The notes: generated by a model not told the origin, from the letters alone. A DNA stretch of 64,000 nt from a bacterium (GCA_018829445.1 JAHJTV010000010.1:61020-125019); one strand, 5' to 3'; numbered from the stretch's first letter, positions 29,867 to 40,869 are shown. Made by a program: numbers and translations.

Positions 29867-30278
29867 TTTATCCTAAGTCTCTTGGTTGAGCTGTTTGCAG
29901 ATGAGTTCCGATAACTCACTTTAGTTCATTCCGACAATCCGTTCAAGAAACAAATATCCTCTTTGCATTTTGTTTTTTGACAGCTACAATTCGAATACGA
30001 CATCATCTTGATAGCTCCCGGAAAGAACGGTAGGGCAGCCTTACATGGCCGCCTTTGAGTAAGTACCGGCGGGGATGTACTTATAAGTGCTTACTTAGGC
30101 GAAAAAGCATTAGTAGTTTTCAATTAACAATGAAACCTCTTTCCATTTGCTCTTAAGTAAGCGCTTATGGGTTGTAACTCCGCCCAACCTTGATCCTTGT
30201 TTTTTGTGGTGTATGCTGATTAAACGATTGAGGGAGATAACTCTGCCCCTACTGTATTTCTTTAAAGGTTAAAGCCCC
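29867..30278. other. Gene-free region upstream of recCBD
   Basis: 412 bases ending at the recC start. It holds a 15-base inverted repeat (30083-30168, listed separately) and several TAAGTA words. No clear promoter consensus is visible. Confidence 0.4.
30083..30168. repeat. Long-spaced inverted repeat before recC
   Basis: ATAAGTGCTTACTTA (30083-30097) and TAAGTAAGCGCTTAT (30154-30168) are complementary except for one base, with a 56-base spacer. The right arm contains the palindrome TAAGCGCTTA. About 110 bases upstream of recC; it could be a paired operator or leader structure. Confidence 0.4.
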
Positions 30279-33200
30279 ATGCCGAGTCTCCATTTATTTA
30301 CGAGCAACAAACTTGAGGTTTTGGTTGAGCGACTTGCCAGCCGTTTGCGAGAGGAACCATTGCCTGCTCTACAGCAGGAAACAGTGGTAGTGCAAAGTAA
30401 AGGGATGCAACACTGGTTGAATCTGGAGATCGCCAAACGGAACAAAATCAGCGCCAATATTCACTTCCCCTTTCCTAAAACCTTTATCTATCAACTTTTT
30501 CAGGGGAATTCAACCCAGCCTGAAGAGAAAACTTTTTCTGTTGAGGTTATGACCTGGCAGATTATGAAGGTTTTTTCCGAACAACTGGAAAGAGATGACT
30601 ACACGGATCTGAAGCGATACGAGGGTGATACTTATAATCCCCTAAAACGGTTGCAGTTGGCAGAAAAAATTGCCGAAATGTTTGACCATTACCTGGTATA
30701 CAGACCCGATTTGATTCTTGAGTGGGACAAGGGGAACAACCCTTTAAGTGAAGAATACAAAGAATCCCATTGGCAGTTCTCACTTTGGCGTGACATTACC
30801 CGGGAAACGAGGGAGGCTGACCAACTGTTACATCCGGCTGCCCTGTTTAAATCATTTGTATCCGATCAAACAACCATGGAGAAAATGGCTGACAGGATCT
30901 CGGTTTTCGGCATATCCAGTCTTCCTCCATTTTATCTCGATACCTTTGTAAAACTCTCAGAACGGGTCAGGGTCGATTTTTACTATCTAAATCCCTGCCG
31001 AGAATATTGGGAGTATTGTTACAGCGACCAGGAGATTGCCCGTTTCAACACCACAGGGTTTTCTGAAGACGATCAATACTATGAAAGCGGAAACAGCCTT
31101 TTAGCTTCGATGGGTGTGACCGGTAGAGAATTCTTCAGCCAGGTTTTAAATGTCGTCGGGGAAACTGGAGAGGCTGAGTTTCAGGAGACCACTCCCACCA
31201 CTCTTCTGGACCATATTCAGTCCGATATTCTAAACCTGATCGAGAGAAAAGATGATCTGAAACTGAAGATTGATGGCAAAGACAAGTCAATTCAGATTCA
31301 TTCCTGTTACAGTCCCATACGGGAAATAGAGGTGTTGCACGACAACCTGCTTGCCCTGTTTGAAGATGGCGAGCTATCAAGCAGCGACGTGGTTGTGATG
31401 ATGCCTGATGTATCGGGATATGATCAACTAATCAGAGCCGTCTTTGATGCTCCGGAAGCAGGTGAAATGGCAATTCCATACGCCATCACCGATACGGCGA
31501 TTGATGGCAGCAATCCTTTGGTGGAACCATTTCTGGCAATTCTAAAAATTGACCAAAGCCGGTTTCGAGCGTCTGAAGTCTTGGATATTCTTGAATCCCG
31601 GGCGATCAGGAATAAATTTGATTTTGAGGAAGCCGATATTGCCTCAATTCGATTCTGGGTTAAAGAGTCAGGAATTCGCTGGGGGGTCAATGAGGGATAT
31701 AAAAAAGGGCTTGATCTTCCGGAAGTAACAGAAAACTCCTGGGAATTTGGAATAAGACGACTGCTTTTAGGCATTGCCTTGCCGCAAAAAGAACATGATA
31801 GCCTGTTTCAAGGGATTTTACCCTGCGCGAATACTGAAGGGGATCAGGCGTACATCCTTGGCCGCTTTATAAAATTTGTGGATCTGTTGATAAAATGGGC
31901 AACTATACTCAAGAAACCCAGAAACCTGAAGTCCTGGATCGACTGCCTTTCCCGGGTATTATCCGATTTTTTCGAAGTGGATGATGCCACTGAAACCTAT
32001 TGGTATGAAATAAAAGATTCTCTTCTGGAAAACGGATATCTTGGATTGGCTGCCGAAGCCGGTTTTGACGAGGCAATATCACTTGATGTGATCCTGTTTT
32101 ATATTACAAAAAAAATCTCGTCCCATCACCGCTCATCCGGTTTTTTAACCAAAGGGGTCACTTTTTGTACCCTGCTTCCCATGCGGAGCATCCCCTTCAA
32201 AGTGATCTATGTCCTGGGAATGAATGATGGCGACTTCCCTCGCAAATATCAAAGCCCCGGCTTCAACCTGATGGAAAGAGAGAAACGGCTGGGGGATCGT
32301 TCCAAGAGACAGGAAGACAAGTACCTGTTTCTGGAATGCATTCTCTCGGCACGAGAAGCGCTTATTATCAGCTATGTCGGGCGCAGCAACAGGGATGGTA
32401 GTGATCTTCCCCCTTCGGGCTTGGTAACGGAGCTGTGTGACACCCTGGAAAATGGATTTGAGCAGGAAAATGGCCAATCGATTTTGGAAAGTGTCATTCA
32501 AAAGCATCCGCTACAGCCGTTTTCGAGATCCTATTTCGATGACTCACGGGGATTGTTCAGTTATTCTGCTCAAAATTGCGAAGCAGCAGTTGAAAATGAA
32601 AGCCCATATAAAAAAGAGAGGTGTTTTTTCCCAAAAGAGTTACCGACCCTCTCCAATATTGAATCACCTGAAGTTACCATGGAGCAGTTCTGTCGTTTCT
32701 TTCGGAACCCGAGTGAAACACTCCTCAGGAATCGTCTGCATATTATGCTCTCACTTGACGATCAGTTTGACATAGATGACCGGGAACCTTTTGAATTGAA
32801 CAGCCTGGAGAAGTATCTGATAAAGGGACGTTTCATTGACGATTGGATGGGCAATATCGATTTTAATAAACACTTTGAACATCTAAAAGCGAATGGCAGC
32901 CTGCCCCATGGATCACCCGGGTTAATCGCCTTTGATTCTCTTCAGAAAGAAATTCTGACGTTTACTCTTCCCTTAATACCTCTAATGGAAAAAGGTCCAA
33001 ACCCAACAAGGCAGATTCACCTGGAATTTTCTAAACCGGAATTCAAAATCAGCGGGGTATTAAAAAACATCTTTGATGAGGAACAGGTCTTCTTTCGGCC
33101 CGCAAAGCTCAAGGCGGGTGATGTCTTATCAAGCTGGATTCATCATCTTATATATTGTTGTGTAAACGAAGGTGAGGATAACCGACAAACCCGCTATATC

Positions 33201-33560
33201 GGCACCGATAAAACCATTGAGTTATCTCCGGTAAACAAGGATGAGGCGCATGAAATTCTGGCGGGTCTTGCCACACTCTATTTAAAAGGGCTGCGTTGCC
33301 CACTACCCTTTTTCCCGGAAAGCTCATTTGCCTTTGCCCAAAAAATCGCCAAGGGCAAAAGTGAGGAGGAGGGCTTAAAGGCAGCGACTCAAATGTGGCA
33401 TTCGAGTTTTCTTTCCCAAGGCGAGAAAGAGAATGCTTATTACCAGATCTGCTTTGGCGACAAGGTTCCATTTTCCCGGGATTTTGTCGAGCTTGCAACC
33501 CTTGTTTTTGAACCATTATTCCAATATATGACCGAGACAAAACGCGATGACATCGTTTGA
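30279..33560 (+). CDS. recC: Exodeoxyribonuclease V gamma subunit
   Basis: RecC, the Chi-recognition and processivity subunit of RecBCD. 1093 residues, near the usual length. LHLFTSNKLEVLVERLASRL and VVVQSKGMQHWLNLEIAK open the protein; TFCTLLPMRSIPFKVIYVLG and the following FPRK segment match the core. First gene of recC-recB-recD, overlapping recB by 14 bases. Confidence 0.96.
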   Translation: MPSLHLFTSNKLEVLVERLASRLREEPLPALQQETVVVQSKGMQHWLNLEIAKRNKISANIHFPFPKTFIYQLFQGNSTQPEEKTFSVEVMTWQIMKVFSEQLERDDYTDLKRYEGDTYNPLKRLQLAEKIAEMFDHYLVYRPDLILEWDKGNNPLSEEYKESHWQFSLWRDITRETREADQLLHPAALFKSFVSDQTTMEKMADRISVFGISSLPPFYLDTFVKLSERVRVDFYYLNPCREYWEYCYSDQEIARFNTTGFSEDDQYYESGNSLLASMGVTGREFFSQVLNVVGETGEAEFQETTPTTLLDHIQSDILNLIERKDDLKLKIDGKDKSIQIHSCYSPIREIEVLHDNLLALFEDGELSSSDVVVMMPDVSGYDQLIRAVFDAPEAGEMAIPYAITDTAIDGSNPLVEPFLAILKIDQSRFRASEVLDILESRAIRNKFDFEEADIASIRFWVKESGIRWGVNEGYKKGLDLPEVTENSWEFGIRRLLLGIALPQKEHDSLFQGILPCANTEGDQAYILGRFIKFVDLLIKWATILKKPRNLKSWIDCLSRVLSDFFEVDDATETYWYEIKDSLLENGYLGLAAEAGFDEAISLDVILFYITKKISSHHRSSGFLTKGVTFCTLLPMRSIPFKVIYVLGMNDGDFPRKYQSPGFNLMEREKRLGDRSKRQEDKYLFLECILSAREALIISYVGRSNRDGSDLPPSGLVTELCDTLENGFEQENGQSILESVIQKHPLQPFSRSYFDDSRGLFSYSAQNCEAAVENESPYKKERCFFPKELPTLSNIESPEVTMEQFCRFFRNPSETLLRNRLHIMLSLDDQFDIDDREPFELNSLEKYLIKGRFIDDWMGNIDFNKHFEHLKANGSLPHGSPGLIAFDSLQKEILTFTLPLIPLMEKGPNPTRQIHLEFSKPEFKISGVLKNIFDEEQVFFRPAKLKAGDVLSSWIHHLIYCCVNEGEDNRQTRYIGTDKTIELSPVNKDEAHEILAGLATLYLKGLRCPLPFFPESSFAFAQKIAKGKSEEEGLKAATQMWHSSFLSQGEKENAYYQICFGDKVPFSRDFVELATLVFEPLFQYMTETKRDDIV

Positions 33561-36500
33561 ACCGCTCGATATTCTGTCAATCCCATTAAGTGGCACCAAC
33601 CTCATTGAGGCCAGTGCAGGCACCGGAAAAACCTACACCATCACCAATCTCTATCTTCGTTTCCTGCTGGAATTGAAGATGGAGGTGAAAAATATCCTGG
33701 TGGTAACCTTCACGGAAGCCGCCACCAAGGAACTGATCGACAGAATAAGAAAGAACCTGAATCTGGCATTGATGGAAGTTGAAAATGCAGGCTCAGGTGA
33801 CGATGGAACTCTGAAGGGAATTGTCTCACAGGCAACGACAAACCAATCGACAGACACTGTTCGCAGTCTGTTGCGAAAGGCAATTGTTTCTTTTGATGAG
33901 GCATCCATTTACACGATTCACGGGTTTTGCAGAAAACTTTTAAATGATTACTCCTTTGAAACATCAGTTCTTTTTGATACTGAACTCATCAGTGACCAGG
34001 AATTACTGATACAGGAAATCACCGACGATTTCTGGCGAATGACTTTTAGTAAAGAGCCGCCACAGCTGACAGAGATAGCACTGAACAACAACCTGGATAC
34101 AAAGGGTTTTCTGGATTTTGCCCATCAATATATGAGAACCCCTTTTATTAGAACCATACCTGAAACCGTCGAAAATCCTTTTACTGCTCTTACCGATTGC
34201 ATTCAAAGTATCAAGGAAGAGTGGCGTAATGCCGGCGAAGAGATTAAGGAAATTCTGATAACAGACACGGGATTAAAAAGAGAGAAAAAGGGATTCAAAC
34301 CGGATGTTTTATACAGCTTTTATGAACGAATGGATCAGCTGGCTGAAGATAAGGAATTTGGCCGGGCATTGGAGATTATTCAAAAGTTTTCGGCCGGAAC
34401 CCTGCTAAAATCCATGAAAAAGGATAAAACGCCACCGATCCATCGCTTTTTTGATCTTTGTCAAGAGTGCACCGGGTATGAACAGGAAGTCATCACCTGG
34501 CTGAAATACTCTTTTCTCCGGTTTTTGAAATTTGAGTTGAGGCGACGAAAACAAGCCAGTAATGTACAATCATTTGATGATTTGCTGTCCCTGGTTCGAG
34601 ATGCATTAAATTCAAAAGACAAAGGTCAAATTCTGGCAGCATCCATCAGAAACACTTATAAAGCCGCCCTGGTGGATGAATTTCAGGATACGGACCCTGT
34701 ACAGTATGACATATTTAAGACGATTTTTTCGCAACATTGCCCCCTCTTTTACATAGGTGATCCAAAACAGTCGATATACTCTTTTCGCGGTGCAGATCTG
34801 TTCTCTTATATCAAAGCTGCAAAGGGTGTTAAAGCCGAACACCGGTTTACTCTGGATAAAAACTGGCGATCGGAACAGGGATTTGTAACGGCTGTTAACA
34901 GAATTTTTTCCAAACCGACCAATCCGTTTGTTTTGGGAGATAGCATCTCATTTTTTCAAACCCTGGCATCCGAAAACAGCAAGGGAAATCAAAACCCTTT
35001 GCAGATGAAGGGCACTCCCACCGCCAACCTGATCTTATGGTTTCTGAAGAAAGAGAATCCGACAACACGCAGTCAATTTCTTAACAAGGAAGAGGCACGG
35101 CAATTGGCAGTAGATGCAGTTGTGTATGAGATTTCAAGGCTTTTGAGTTGTACGGAATCGGGGGAAGTATCACTGGGAGAAAAGAAGCTGACACCTGCAG
35201 ATTTTGCCATTCTTGTATTACGCAACAATGATGCACAGGAGTTTAAGGACCGCCTGGGACGGCTAGGTATTCCAGCAGTCATAACCAAAAGTGGTGATGT
35301 TTTTAAAACAGATGAGGCAAAAGAGTTATACTTGTTGTTGCAGGCTGTTGTTTCACCCTTGAACAGCACAAAACTAAATTCCGCCCTGGCTTCCAACCTG
35401 ATTGGACTGACAGCCTCTGAAATTCAGACTTTGTTAGAGGATGAATCAAGGATTGACGACTATGAGCATCATATAATCAGGTTTACTGAATACCATGACC
35501 TGTGGAAATCAAAGGGATTCATACGTATGTTTCGTAAATTCCTGACCGACTATGGTGTTCGCAGACAGCTCATTGGATTGACCAATGGAGAGAGACGATT
35601 GACCAATGTATTGCACCTGTCTGAGTTGATTCACGCCGAAACCCTAAAGAACAAAAGGGGAATAAACGGGATTATCACTTGGCTGAATAAGCAGATTCAG
35701 CTTCAGGAAGTTCTGGAGGAGAAAGAGCTTCGATTAGAGCGTGATGGTGCAGCAGTGCAGATATCAACCGTGTTTAAGAGTAAAGGGTTGCAGTATCCGA
35801 TAGTATTCTGTCCGTTCATGTGGCAGCGGGGGATTACCAATAAAAAGGGAGACCCGGTCTTTCATCATGACGATGACCTCTTTTGGCACATCGGTCCGGA
35901 TAGCGATAAGGATGAGGCATGGCAGCAGTCTCAGAAAGAGATGCTGGCTGATCTGATTAGGCTGTTATATGTCGCTATTACCAGGGCGCAGAATCGCTGT
36001 TACCTTGTATGTGGCAAAATCGGGAAAACTTTTGATAATTCGCTGGATTATATTTTTTCCGGAGGTGAACCAACCCGTTCTTTTAATATCAATCAGTTCA
36101 TCGCCAAAGGATCATCCTTTGATGAAGCATCGTATCAACAGATTGTTGAGGAATTGATGACAGAGGATGACAGCTCAATTGATCTCCATACTCCTGTAAT
36201 CGGCGAATCTATTCGTTATCGAAGTGACGCTGAAACCAATGCAGCTGATTTTAAGCCCAGAGTCTTTACCGGGACCAGCCTTTTCCGACAGTGGGGGATT
36301 GCCAGTTATTCAAAACTTGTTGCAGGAAAAGGATATGCTGCCGTACCGGAAGAAGAAGCGGCATTATTATCTGATGAAATCCCTGATTTTACTCCTCCGG
36401 AAGGAGAAGCGGACTCCGACTCTTTTTTCTCTTTTCCCGGAGGGAGAATCGCCGGATCATGCATTCATTCGGTTTTTGAAAAACTGGATTTTACCTTGAA

Positions 36501-37182
36501 CAATCAGGTTGAGGCAGAAACAATGATTCAAAACGAGCTGATACGCTATGGATTAGCTAACCGGGAAGAACCAAAAGACAACCGTCAGAAAATGGTGGAT
36601 TCGGTGTATAAGATGGTAACAAGAGTACTGGAAGCACCATTGTCCACAGGAAAGTCTCAATTTACACTGGGCAATCTCTTATCAACGCAAAAACTGGTTG
36701 AACTTGAGTTTTATTACCCTATAAAAAAACTGACGCCTGAGATTCTGGGCAAAGCATTTGAGGCAGGAGACCTGAATCTGGCGGATGGTGGTGATATTCC
36801 CGATAAGATCGGAAACCTGACATTTCGCCCCATAGAGGGATTCATGCATGGTTTTGTTGACCTGGTATTCCAGTGTGAAAACAGGTACTATATCCTCGAT
36901 TGGAAAACCAATCACCTGGGGCCGTCCTATCAAAACTACACCGCGGATAATCTTTCAAAAGCCATGGTTGATAGCCTGTACATCCTGCAATATTACATCT
37001 ATTCCGTTGCCCTCCATCAGTACCTGAAAAGCCGCATTCCCGATTATCACTATAAAACTCACTTCGGGGGTGTTTTTTACCTGTTTGTGAGGGGTGTGCA
37101 CCCTGAGATGACAGGAAATGGTGTTTTTTTTGATTGTCCTCCCGAAACGGTAATCACCAAACTCTGTAAAATAATTGACTAA
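33547..37182 (+). CDS. recB: Exodeoxyribonuclease V beta subunit
   Basis: UvrD-type 3'-5' helicase and nuclease, 1211 residues. Helicase motifs: IEASAGTGKTYTI (Walker A), ALVDEFQDTDPVQY (II), YIGDPKQSIYSFRGAD (III), DKNWRSE (IV). The C-terminal nuclease keeps GFVDLVF and YYILDWKTN, so the catalytic Asp-Asp-Lys set is present near residues 1100-1120. Functional RecB is expected. Confidence 0.97.
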   Translation: MTSFEPLDILSIPLSGTNLIEASAGTGKTYTITNLYLRFLLELKMEVKNILVVTFTEAATKELIDRIRKNLNLALMEVENAGSGDDGTLKGIVSQATTNQSTDTVRSLLRKAIVSFDEASIYTIHGFCRKLLNDYSFETSVLFDTELISDQELLIQEITDDFWRMTFSKEPPQLTEIALNNNLDTKGFLDFAHQYMRTPFIRTIPETVENPFTALTDCIQSIKEEWRNAGEEIKEILITDTGLKREKKGFKPDVLYSFYERMDQLAEDKEFGRALEIIQKFSAGTLLKSMKKDKTPPIHRFFDLCQECTGYEQEVITWLKYSFLRFLKFELRRRKQASNVQSFDDLLSLVRDALNSKDKGQILAASIRNTYKAALVDEFQDTDPVQYDIFKTIFSQHCPLFYIGDPKQSIYSFRGADLFSYIKAAKGVKAEHRFTLDKNWRSEQGFVTAVNRIFSKPTNPFVLGDSISFFQTLASENSKGNQNPLQMKGTPTANLILWFLKKENPTTRSQFLNKEEARQLAVDAVVYEISRLLSCTESGEVSLGEKKLTPADFAILVLRNNDAQEFKDRLGRLGIPAVITKSGDVFKTDEAKELYLLLQAVVSPLNSTKLNSALASNLIGLTASEIQTLLEDESRIDDYEHHIIRFTEYHDLWKSKGFIRMFRKFLTDYGVRRQLIGLTNGERRLTNVLHLSELIHAETLKNKRGINGIITWLNKQIQLQEVLEEKELRLERDGAAVQISTVFKSKGLQYPIVFCPFMWQRGITNKKGDPVFHHDDDLFWHIGPDSDKDEAWQQSQKEMLADLIRLLYVAITRAQNRCYLVCGKIGKTFDNSLDYIFSGGEPTRSFNINQFIAKGSSFDEASYQQIVEELMTEDDSSIDLHTPVIGESIRYRSDAETNAADFKPRVFTGTSLFRQWGIASYSKLVAGKGYAAVPEEEAALLSDEIPDFTPPEGEADSDSFFSFPGGRIAGSCIHSVFEKLDFTLNNQVEAETMIQNELIRYGLANREEPKDNRQKMVDSVYKMVTRVLEAPLSTGKSQFTLGNLLSTQKLVELEFYYPIKKLTPEILGKAFEAGDLNLADGGDIPDKIGNLTFRPIEGFMHGFVDLVFQCENRYYILDWKTNHLGPSYQNYTADNLSKAMVDSLYILQYYIYSVALHQYLKSRIPDYHYKTHFGGVFYLFVRGVHPEMTGNGVFFDCPPETVITKLCKIID

Positions 37183-37190
37183 ACTCTCTT

Positions 37191-39062
37191 ATGGATTCCA
37201 ACCACATTCAGAAATTTGAATCCGCCAAAGTTTTGCAGGAGATCGATATTCAATTTGCAGAACTGATGGTCAGACTTTCCGGAAACAGTCCCACTGACTC
37301 CTTGTTTTCCGCCTCATTGCTATTGAATCACACAACGGCTCGCAACAGACACATCTGTCTTGATCTAAAAACCGCTGCCAACAGACGACTGGTGGATTTT
37401 TTCCCTGACTACCGGGAATCAACAGTTTCCGGATTCTCGGATATAAAAACACCACCTCTACAAATCTGGCTTGATGAATTGAAACAATCATCAGTTGTAG
37501 GGAAACCCGGAGAGTATTGTCCCCTGGTGTTAGATGAAAACAACAGATTGTATCTTTATCGTTACTGGGAATATGAACAGAAGCTTGCAGGGATAATCCG
37601 ACAAAGACTGGCAAAAACGACACCACCGCCCCAGCTTTTAAAGCTGCAGAATTCATTCGATTCCCTGTTTTCACTTTCAAAAACTTCTCCTGACTGGCAG
37701 AAGATAGCAGCCTTTATGGCCGTCAGAAACAGGTTCTGTGTTATTTCCGGAGGACCGGGCACAGGGAAAACATATACCATAGCACTCATTCTGGCTTTGC
37801 TGTTGGAACTGAATCCGGATTATAAAATAGTGTTGGCTGCTCCCACGGGGAAAGCTGCAGCCAGGCTTCAGGATTCACTGAATAATGCCAAACGAAACCT
37901 TGTTATCAACCGGACTCTTTCCGATAGGATACCCGCATCAGCAAGTACTATCCACCGATTATTAGGTGTCAGACCAGGTTCCTCCCAGTTTAGTCATCAT
38001 GAAAAAAACCCTCTGATTGCAGATCTGTTTATTATTGATGAAGCGTCAATGGTATCTTTGGCATTAATGTCGAAACTGCTGCAGGCAATCCCGATTGAGT
38101 CCAGAGTGATCCTGTTGGGTGACAAAAATCAATTGTCATCCGTGGAATCAGGAGCTGTGTTTGGTGATATCAGCGAAGCAGGAGATATTGATGGTTTTTC
38201 CGGAAAATTTATTGAAGATTTCCAGGCGGTAACCGGGGAAACCATTCGAATCGGAAACGGGAACAGCGGCGATTCAGCCATGACAGCACTGAGTGACAGT
38301 ATAGTTGAACTAAAGCATAGTTACCGTTTTGAAACATCCCCGGGAATCGGAGCATTAAGCAGGATGGTTAAGGAGGGGAACACTGAAAATGCACTTACTT
38401 CTCTCAACTCCGCTATTTTGGAAAATATCATTCACAATCCCCTTCCCGGATCAGAGTCATTAAAACAACGATTAAACAATATTGTTGAGAAATATCTGCT
38501 GCAGTCCTTCAAAGCTAAATCGGTTGAAGAATCGTTTTCCTGTCACAATCGGTTTAAGGTGTTGTGCTCTCACCGAATGGGTGACTATGGTGTCACCGGT
38601 ATTAATCAGCAGATTGAACAGCTACTGATTCAACAAAAAGTGATAGATTTTGAGACATCATTTTATAAAGGAAAACCAATCATCATCAAACAAAACGACT
38701 ATAACCTGGGATTGTATAATGGTGATACGGGCATCATCTGGGACGATGAATCGGGGACCCTGAAGGCTTTCTTTCCGGGTATTAACAATCAGTTTAAAAG
38801 TTTCAGCCTGGCCAGACTGCCTCTGCATAAAAGTGTTTATGCCATGACTATTCATGAATCCCAGGGCTCGGAATTTGATGAGATTCTAATCGTATTGCCG
38901 AATGTTACCTCCCCCATTTTTACACGGGAGTTATTGTATACGGCTATAACGAGAGCAAAACGAAGTGTTGAAATCTGGGCAAACGATGAAACGCTTAAAA
39001 TAGCAATTGCTGCAAAAACCTACCGTCAATCGGGATTACAGGATGCGCTTATATCACCTTAA
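37191..39062 (+). CDS. recD: Exodeoxyribonuclease V alpha subunit
   Basis: 5'-3' helicase of RecBCD, 623 residues. GGPGTGKTYTIALI (Walker A), AAPTGKAAARLQDS, FIIDEASMVSLALM, LLGDKNQLSSVESGAVFGD and AMTIHESQGSEFDEIL are canonical. Starts 8 bases after recB. Its last 14 bases overlap the end of a convergent small gene. The RecBCD set is complete. Confidence 0.97.
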   Translation: MDSNHIQKFESAKVLQEIDIQFAELMVRLSGNSPTDSLFSASLLLNHTTARNRHICLDLKTAANRRLVDFFPDYRESTVSGFSDIKTPPLQIWLDELKQSSVVGKPGEYCPLVLDENNRLYLYRYWEYEQKLAGIIRQRLAKTTPPPQLLKLQNSFDSLFSLSKTSPDWQKIAAFMAVRNRFCVISGGPGTGKTYTIALILALLLELNPDYKIVLAAPTGKAAARLQDSLNNAKRNLVINRTLSDRIPASASTIHRLLGVRPGSSQFSHHEKNPLIADLFIIDEASMVSLALMSKLLQAIPIESRVILLGDKNQLSSVESGAVFGDISEAGDIDGFSGKFIEDFQAVTGETIRIGNGNSGDSAMTALSDSIVELKHSYRFETSPGIGALSRMVKEGNTENALTSLNSAILENIIHNPLPGSESLKQRLNNIVEKYLLQSFKAKSVEESFSCHNRFKVLCSHRMGDYGVTGINQQIEQLLIQQKVIDFETSFYKGKPIIIKQNDYNLGLYNGDTGIIWDDESGTLKAFFPGINNQFKSFSLARLPLHKSVYAMTIHESQGSEFDEILIVLPNVTSPIFTRELLYTAITRAKRSVEIWANDETLKIAIAAKTYRQSGLQDALISP

Positions 39063-39348
39063 CGATAACATCTACCTGATCTTCGTCGTATCCTTTCTGT
39101 TGATCCATGGACAAAAACTCCAGTGCCCTTGATTTACCACCAGCACTATTGGCATAGATAGTATCACCGATTCGCAACCGACCTTGTTTACTGGCCGGAA
39201 TTTTGACTTTGGTGAATTCAAAGTGTCGGCCACTTTTCATCTCATTAAATCTCGTATCCGAAACCTTAATACTCAAAATCCTGTCGATAGTAACCTGGGT
39301 GAGTTTTTTGCGCTTTATAATCTTTTGTTGGACCTTGGTTTTTGCCAT
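39049..39348 (-). CDS. Small basic hypothetical protein
   Basis: 99 residues with an N-terminus rich in Lys (KVQQKIIKRKK) and a central beta-rich segment HFEFTKVKIPASKQGRLRIGDTIYAN. No family is recognised. No ribosome site is seen before ATG 39348. Its 3' end overlaps recD by 14 bases. Composition suggests a real gene; a nucleic-acid role would fit but is not shown. Confidence 0.5.
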   Translation of the reverse strand: MAKTKVQQKIIKRKKLTQVTIDRILSIKVSDTRFNEMKSGRHFEFTKVKIPASKQGRLRIGDTIYANSAGGKSRALEFLSMDQQKGYDEDQVDVIVKVI

Positions 39349-39571
39349 GGTGAGGTTCCGGTATTAATTTCAAATAATGAGAGCATTTTTTCAAATGTTA
39401 TTTCTCACAGGTTTGTTCTTTTTTCAGAATCTTCAACTGATAAAAATATAGCAACAATGGACAGATTAGAAAAGAGCGATGACGAAAAGATAAAATTATT
39501 TCACACTATGTTTTTATAAGAAAAATCAAAATCAGAAAAAACCAACCTGCAATTTTTTTTTGAGGGATTCA

Positions 39572-39922
39572 ATGCCTACTGACAACAAACAGATCGACTA
39601 TAAGTATAATATCGCTTCCGATTACAAGGTTTATTCAATTACAGGGCTTCAAGGAACAATAACCCCTGCCGGCGACCTGGTTATAAACTGCTATCAGGAA
39701 AGGCACGAGCTGCCGCAGGTGGAGACTTTTGAGATCCAGAATGATGGACAGCTGAAGTTTTTGAAAAGAGAACCCGAAATATCCAAAACGATTATTCGCG
39801 AAGTCCCTTTTGCCATCTCCATTAATCCCATGCAAGCGAGAGCATTTGCAAAGTGGTTGAATAGCAAGGCTGACGAGTTTGAAAAACGGGTGACAAGGAT
39901 TCCGGAAGATCTAAACGGATAG
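39572..39922 (+). CDS. Hypothetical protein
   Basis: 116 residues from ATG 39572, preceded by GAGG at 39562-39565. A beta-rich N-terminal domain (YKVYSITGLQGTITPAGDLVINCY) and a C-terminal helix AISINPMQARAFAKWLNSKADEF. The ending NPMQARAFAKWL resembles small proteins that bind as dimers, but no family is recognised. Stand-alone. Confidence 0.65.
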   Translation: MPTDNKQIDYKYNIASDYKVYSITGLQGTITPAGDLVINCYQERHELPQVETFEIQNDGQLKFLKREPEISKTIIREVPFAISINPMQARAFAKWLNSKADEFEKRVTRIPEDLNG

Positions 39923-40285
39923 ATTACACCTTCTGATGTCATCAACACCAAAACCCGTGATCGCCCTATGTTCCAGGAGATTGCGAGTCCTGGACTTAAA
40001 ATCCCGAGTTCCAGTTTGCTTTTTCAGAAGAACCTTTGTTAGTTCTGACTCTCTGTTTTTCTGAAATTGATTTTTCATAATCGATTGTAACTTATGATCA
40101 ATCGAGAAAAACCCGCCCAAAAGAATTATTATCCTCAGATTTCTGCTTCATCCAGTATCAGCCTGCAACTATTAAATCCTCTTTTTTATCAGATTATTGA
40201 CAAATAAATTTTTTCTCAAATAATAGGAAAGTCAAGATGGTGCTTGAAACTGATCCAATTCGTGTTATCCAATACAGGAGGAGAT

Positions 40286-40597
40286 ATGAAAAATCTGTTA
40301 TTACGTATGCGCTATGTTCTGTTATCTGTTGTTTTTAGCTTTTGTCTTGTTTCTGCAGCACAGGCAGACGTCAGTAAGATTAACATCAATACAGCCACCG
40401 AGCAGGAATTATGTATGTTAAAACGGGTCGGTTCCAGTTATGCAGCTAAAATTATTGCTTATCGGGAACAGAATGGTCTGTTTCAGGTCCCTGAAGATAT
40501 TATGAAAGTGAAAGGGATAGGATTGAAAACCTTCGAGGCTAATAGGGAGATCATCATTGTCAAAGAGGAGGAGTTGGCTAAAAAAACGACTCAATAA
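40286..40597 (+). CDS. ComEA-like helix-hairpin-helix protein, exported
   Basis: 103 residues from ATG 40286, which follows a strong AGGAGG. A signal peptide (LLSVVFSFCLVSAAQAD) leads to one double HhH unit: VSKININTATEQELCML and IAYREQNGLFQVPEDIMKVKGIGLKTFE. Such periplasmic proteins bind DNA during uptake, or act as general DNA-binding proteins. No com genes are nearby. Confidence 0.88.
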   Translation: MKNLLLRMRYVLLSVVFSFCLVSAAQADVSKININTATEQELCMLKRVGSSYAAKIIAYREQNGLFQVPEDIMKVKGIGLKTFEANREIIIVKEEELAKKTTQ

Positions 40598-40869
40598 ATC
40601 TCAATGCAATAATATCTGTGGATTTTTCCATACAGTGTTTCATCACCATCTTACCAGACGGAAAGACTTGGAGGGTTTCTCGGGCAATGTACCCAATTCG
40701 AATCAAAATTTTAATCCGGGCTTGATACCTCCAAACCCGGTTAAAATACAGATACGTTTGATTTCATCCGCCACAATTTGATCGTTCAGCATACCATGGG
40801 GATATTATCACATGAAAACCTTCAATCCCATGAAAACGGGCATTGCTTTTGACTCTCTCTACTGTCGAT

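Noticed and set aside
39184..39519. 111-codon frame antisense to the small basic gene
   Set aside because: It overlaps the better-supported minus-strand gene and has no ribosome site.
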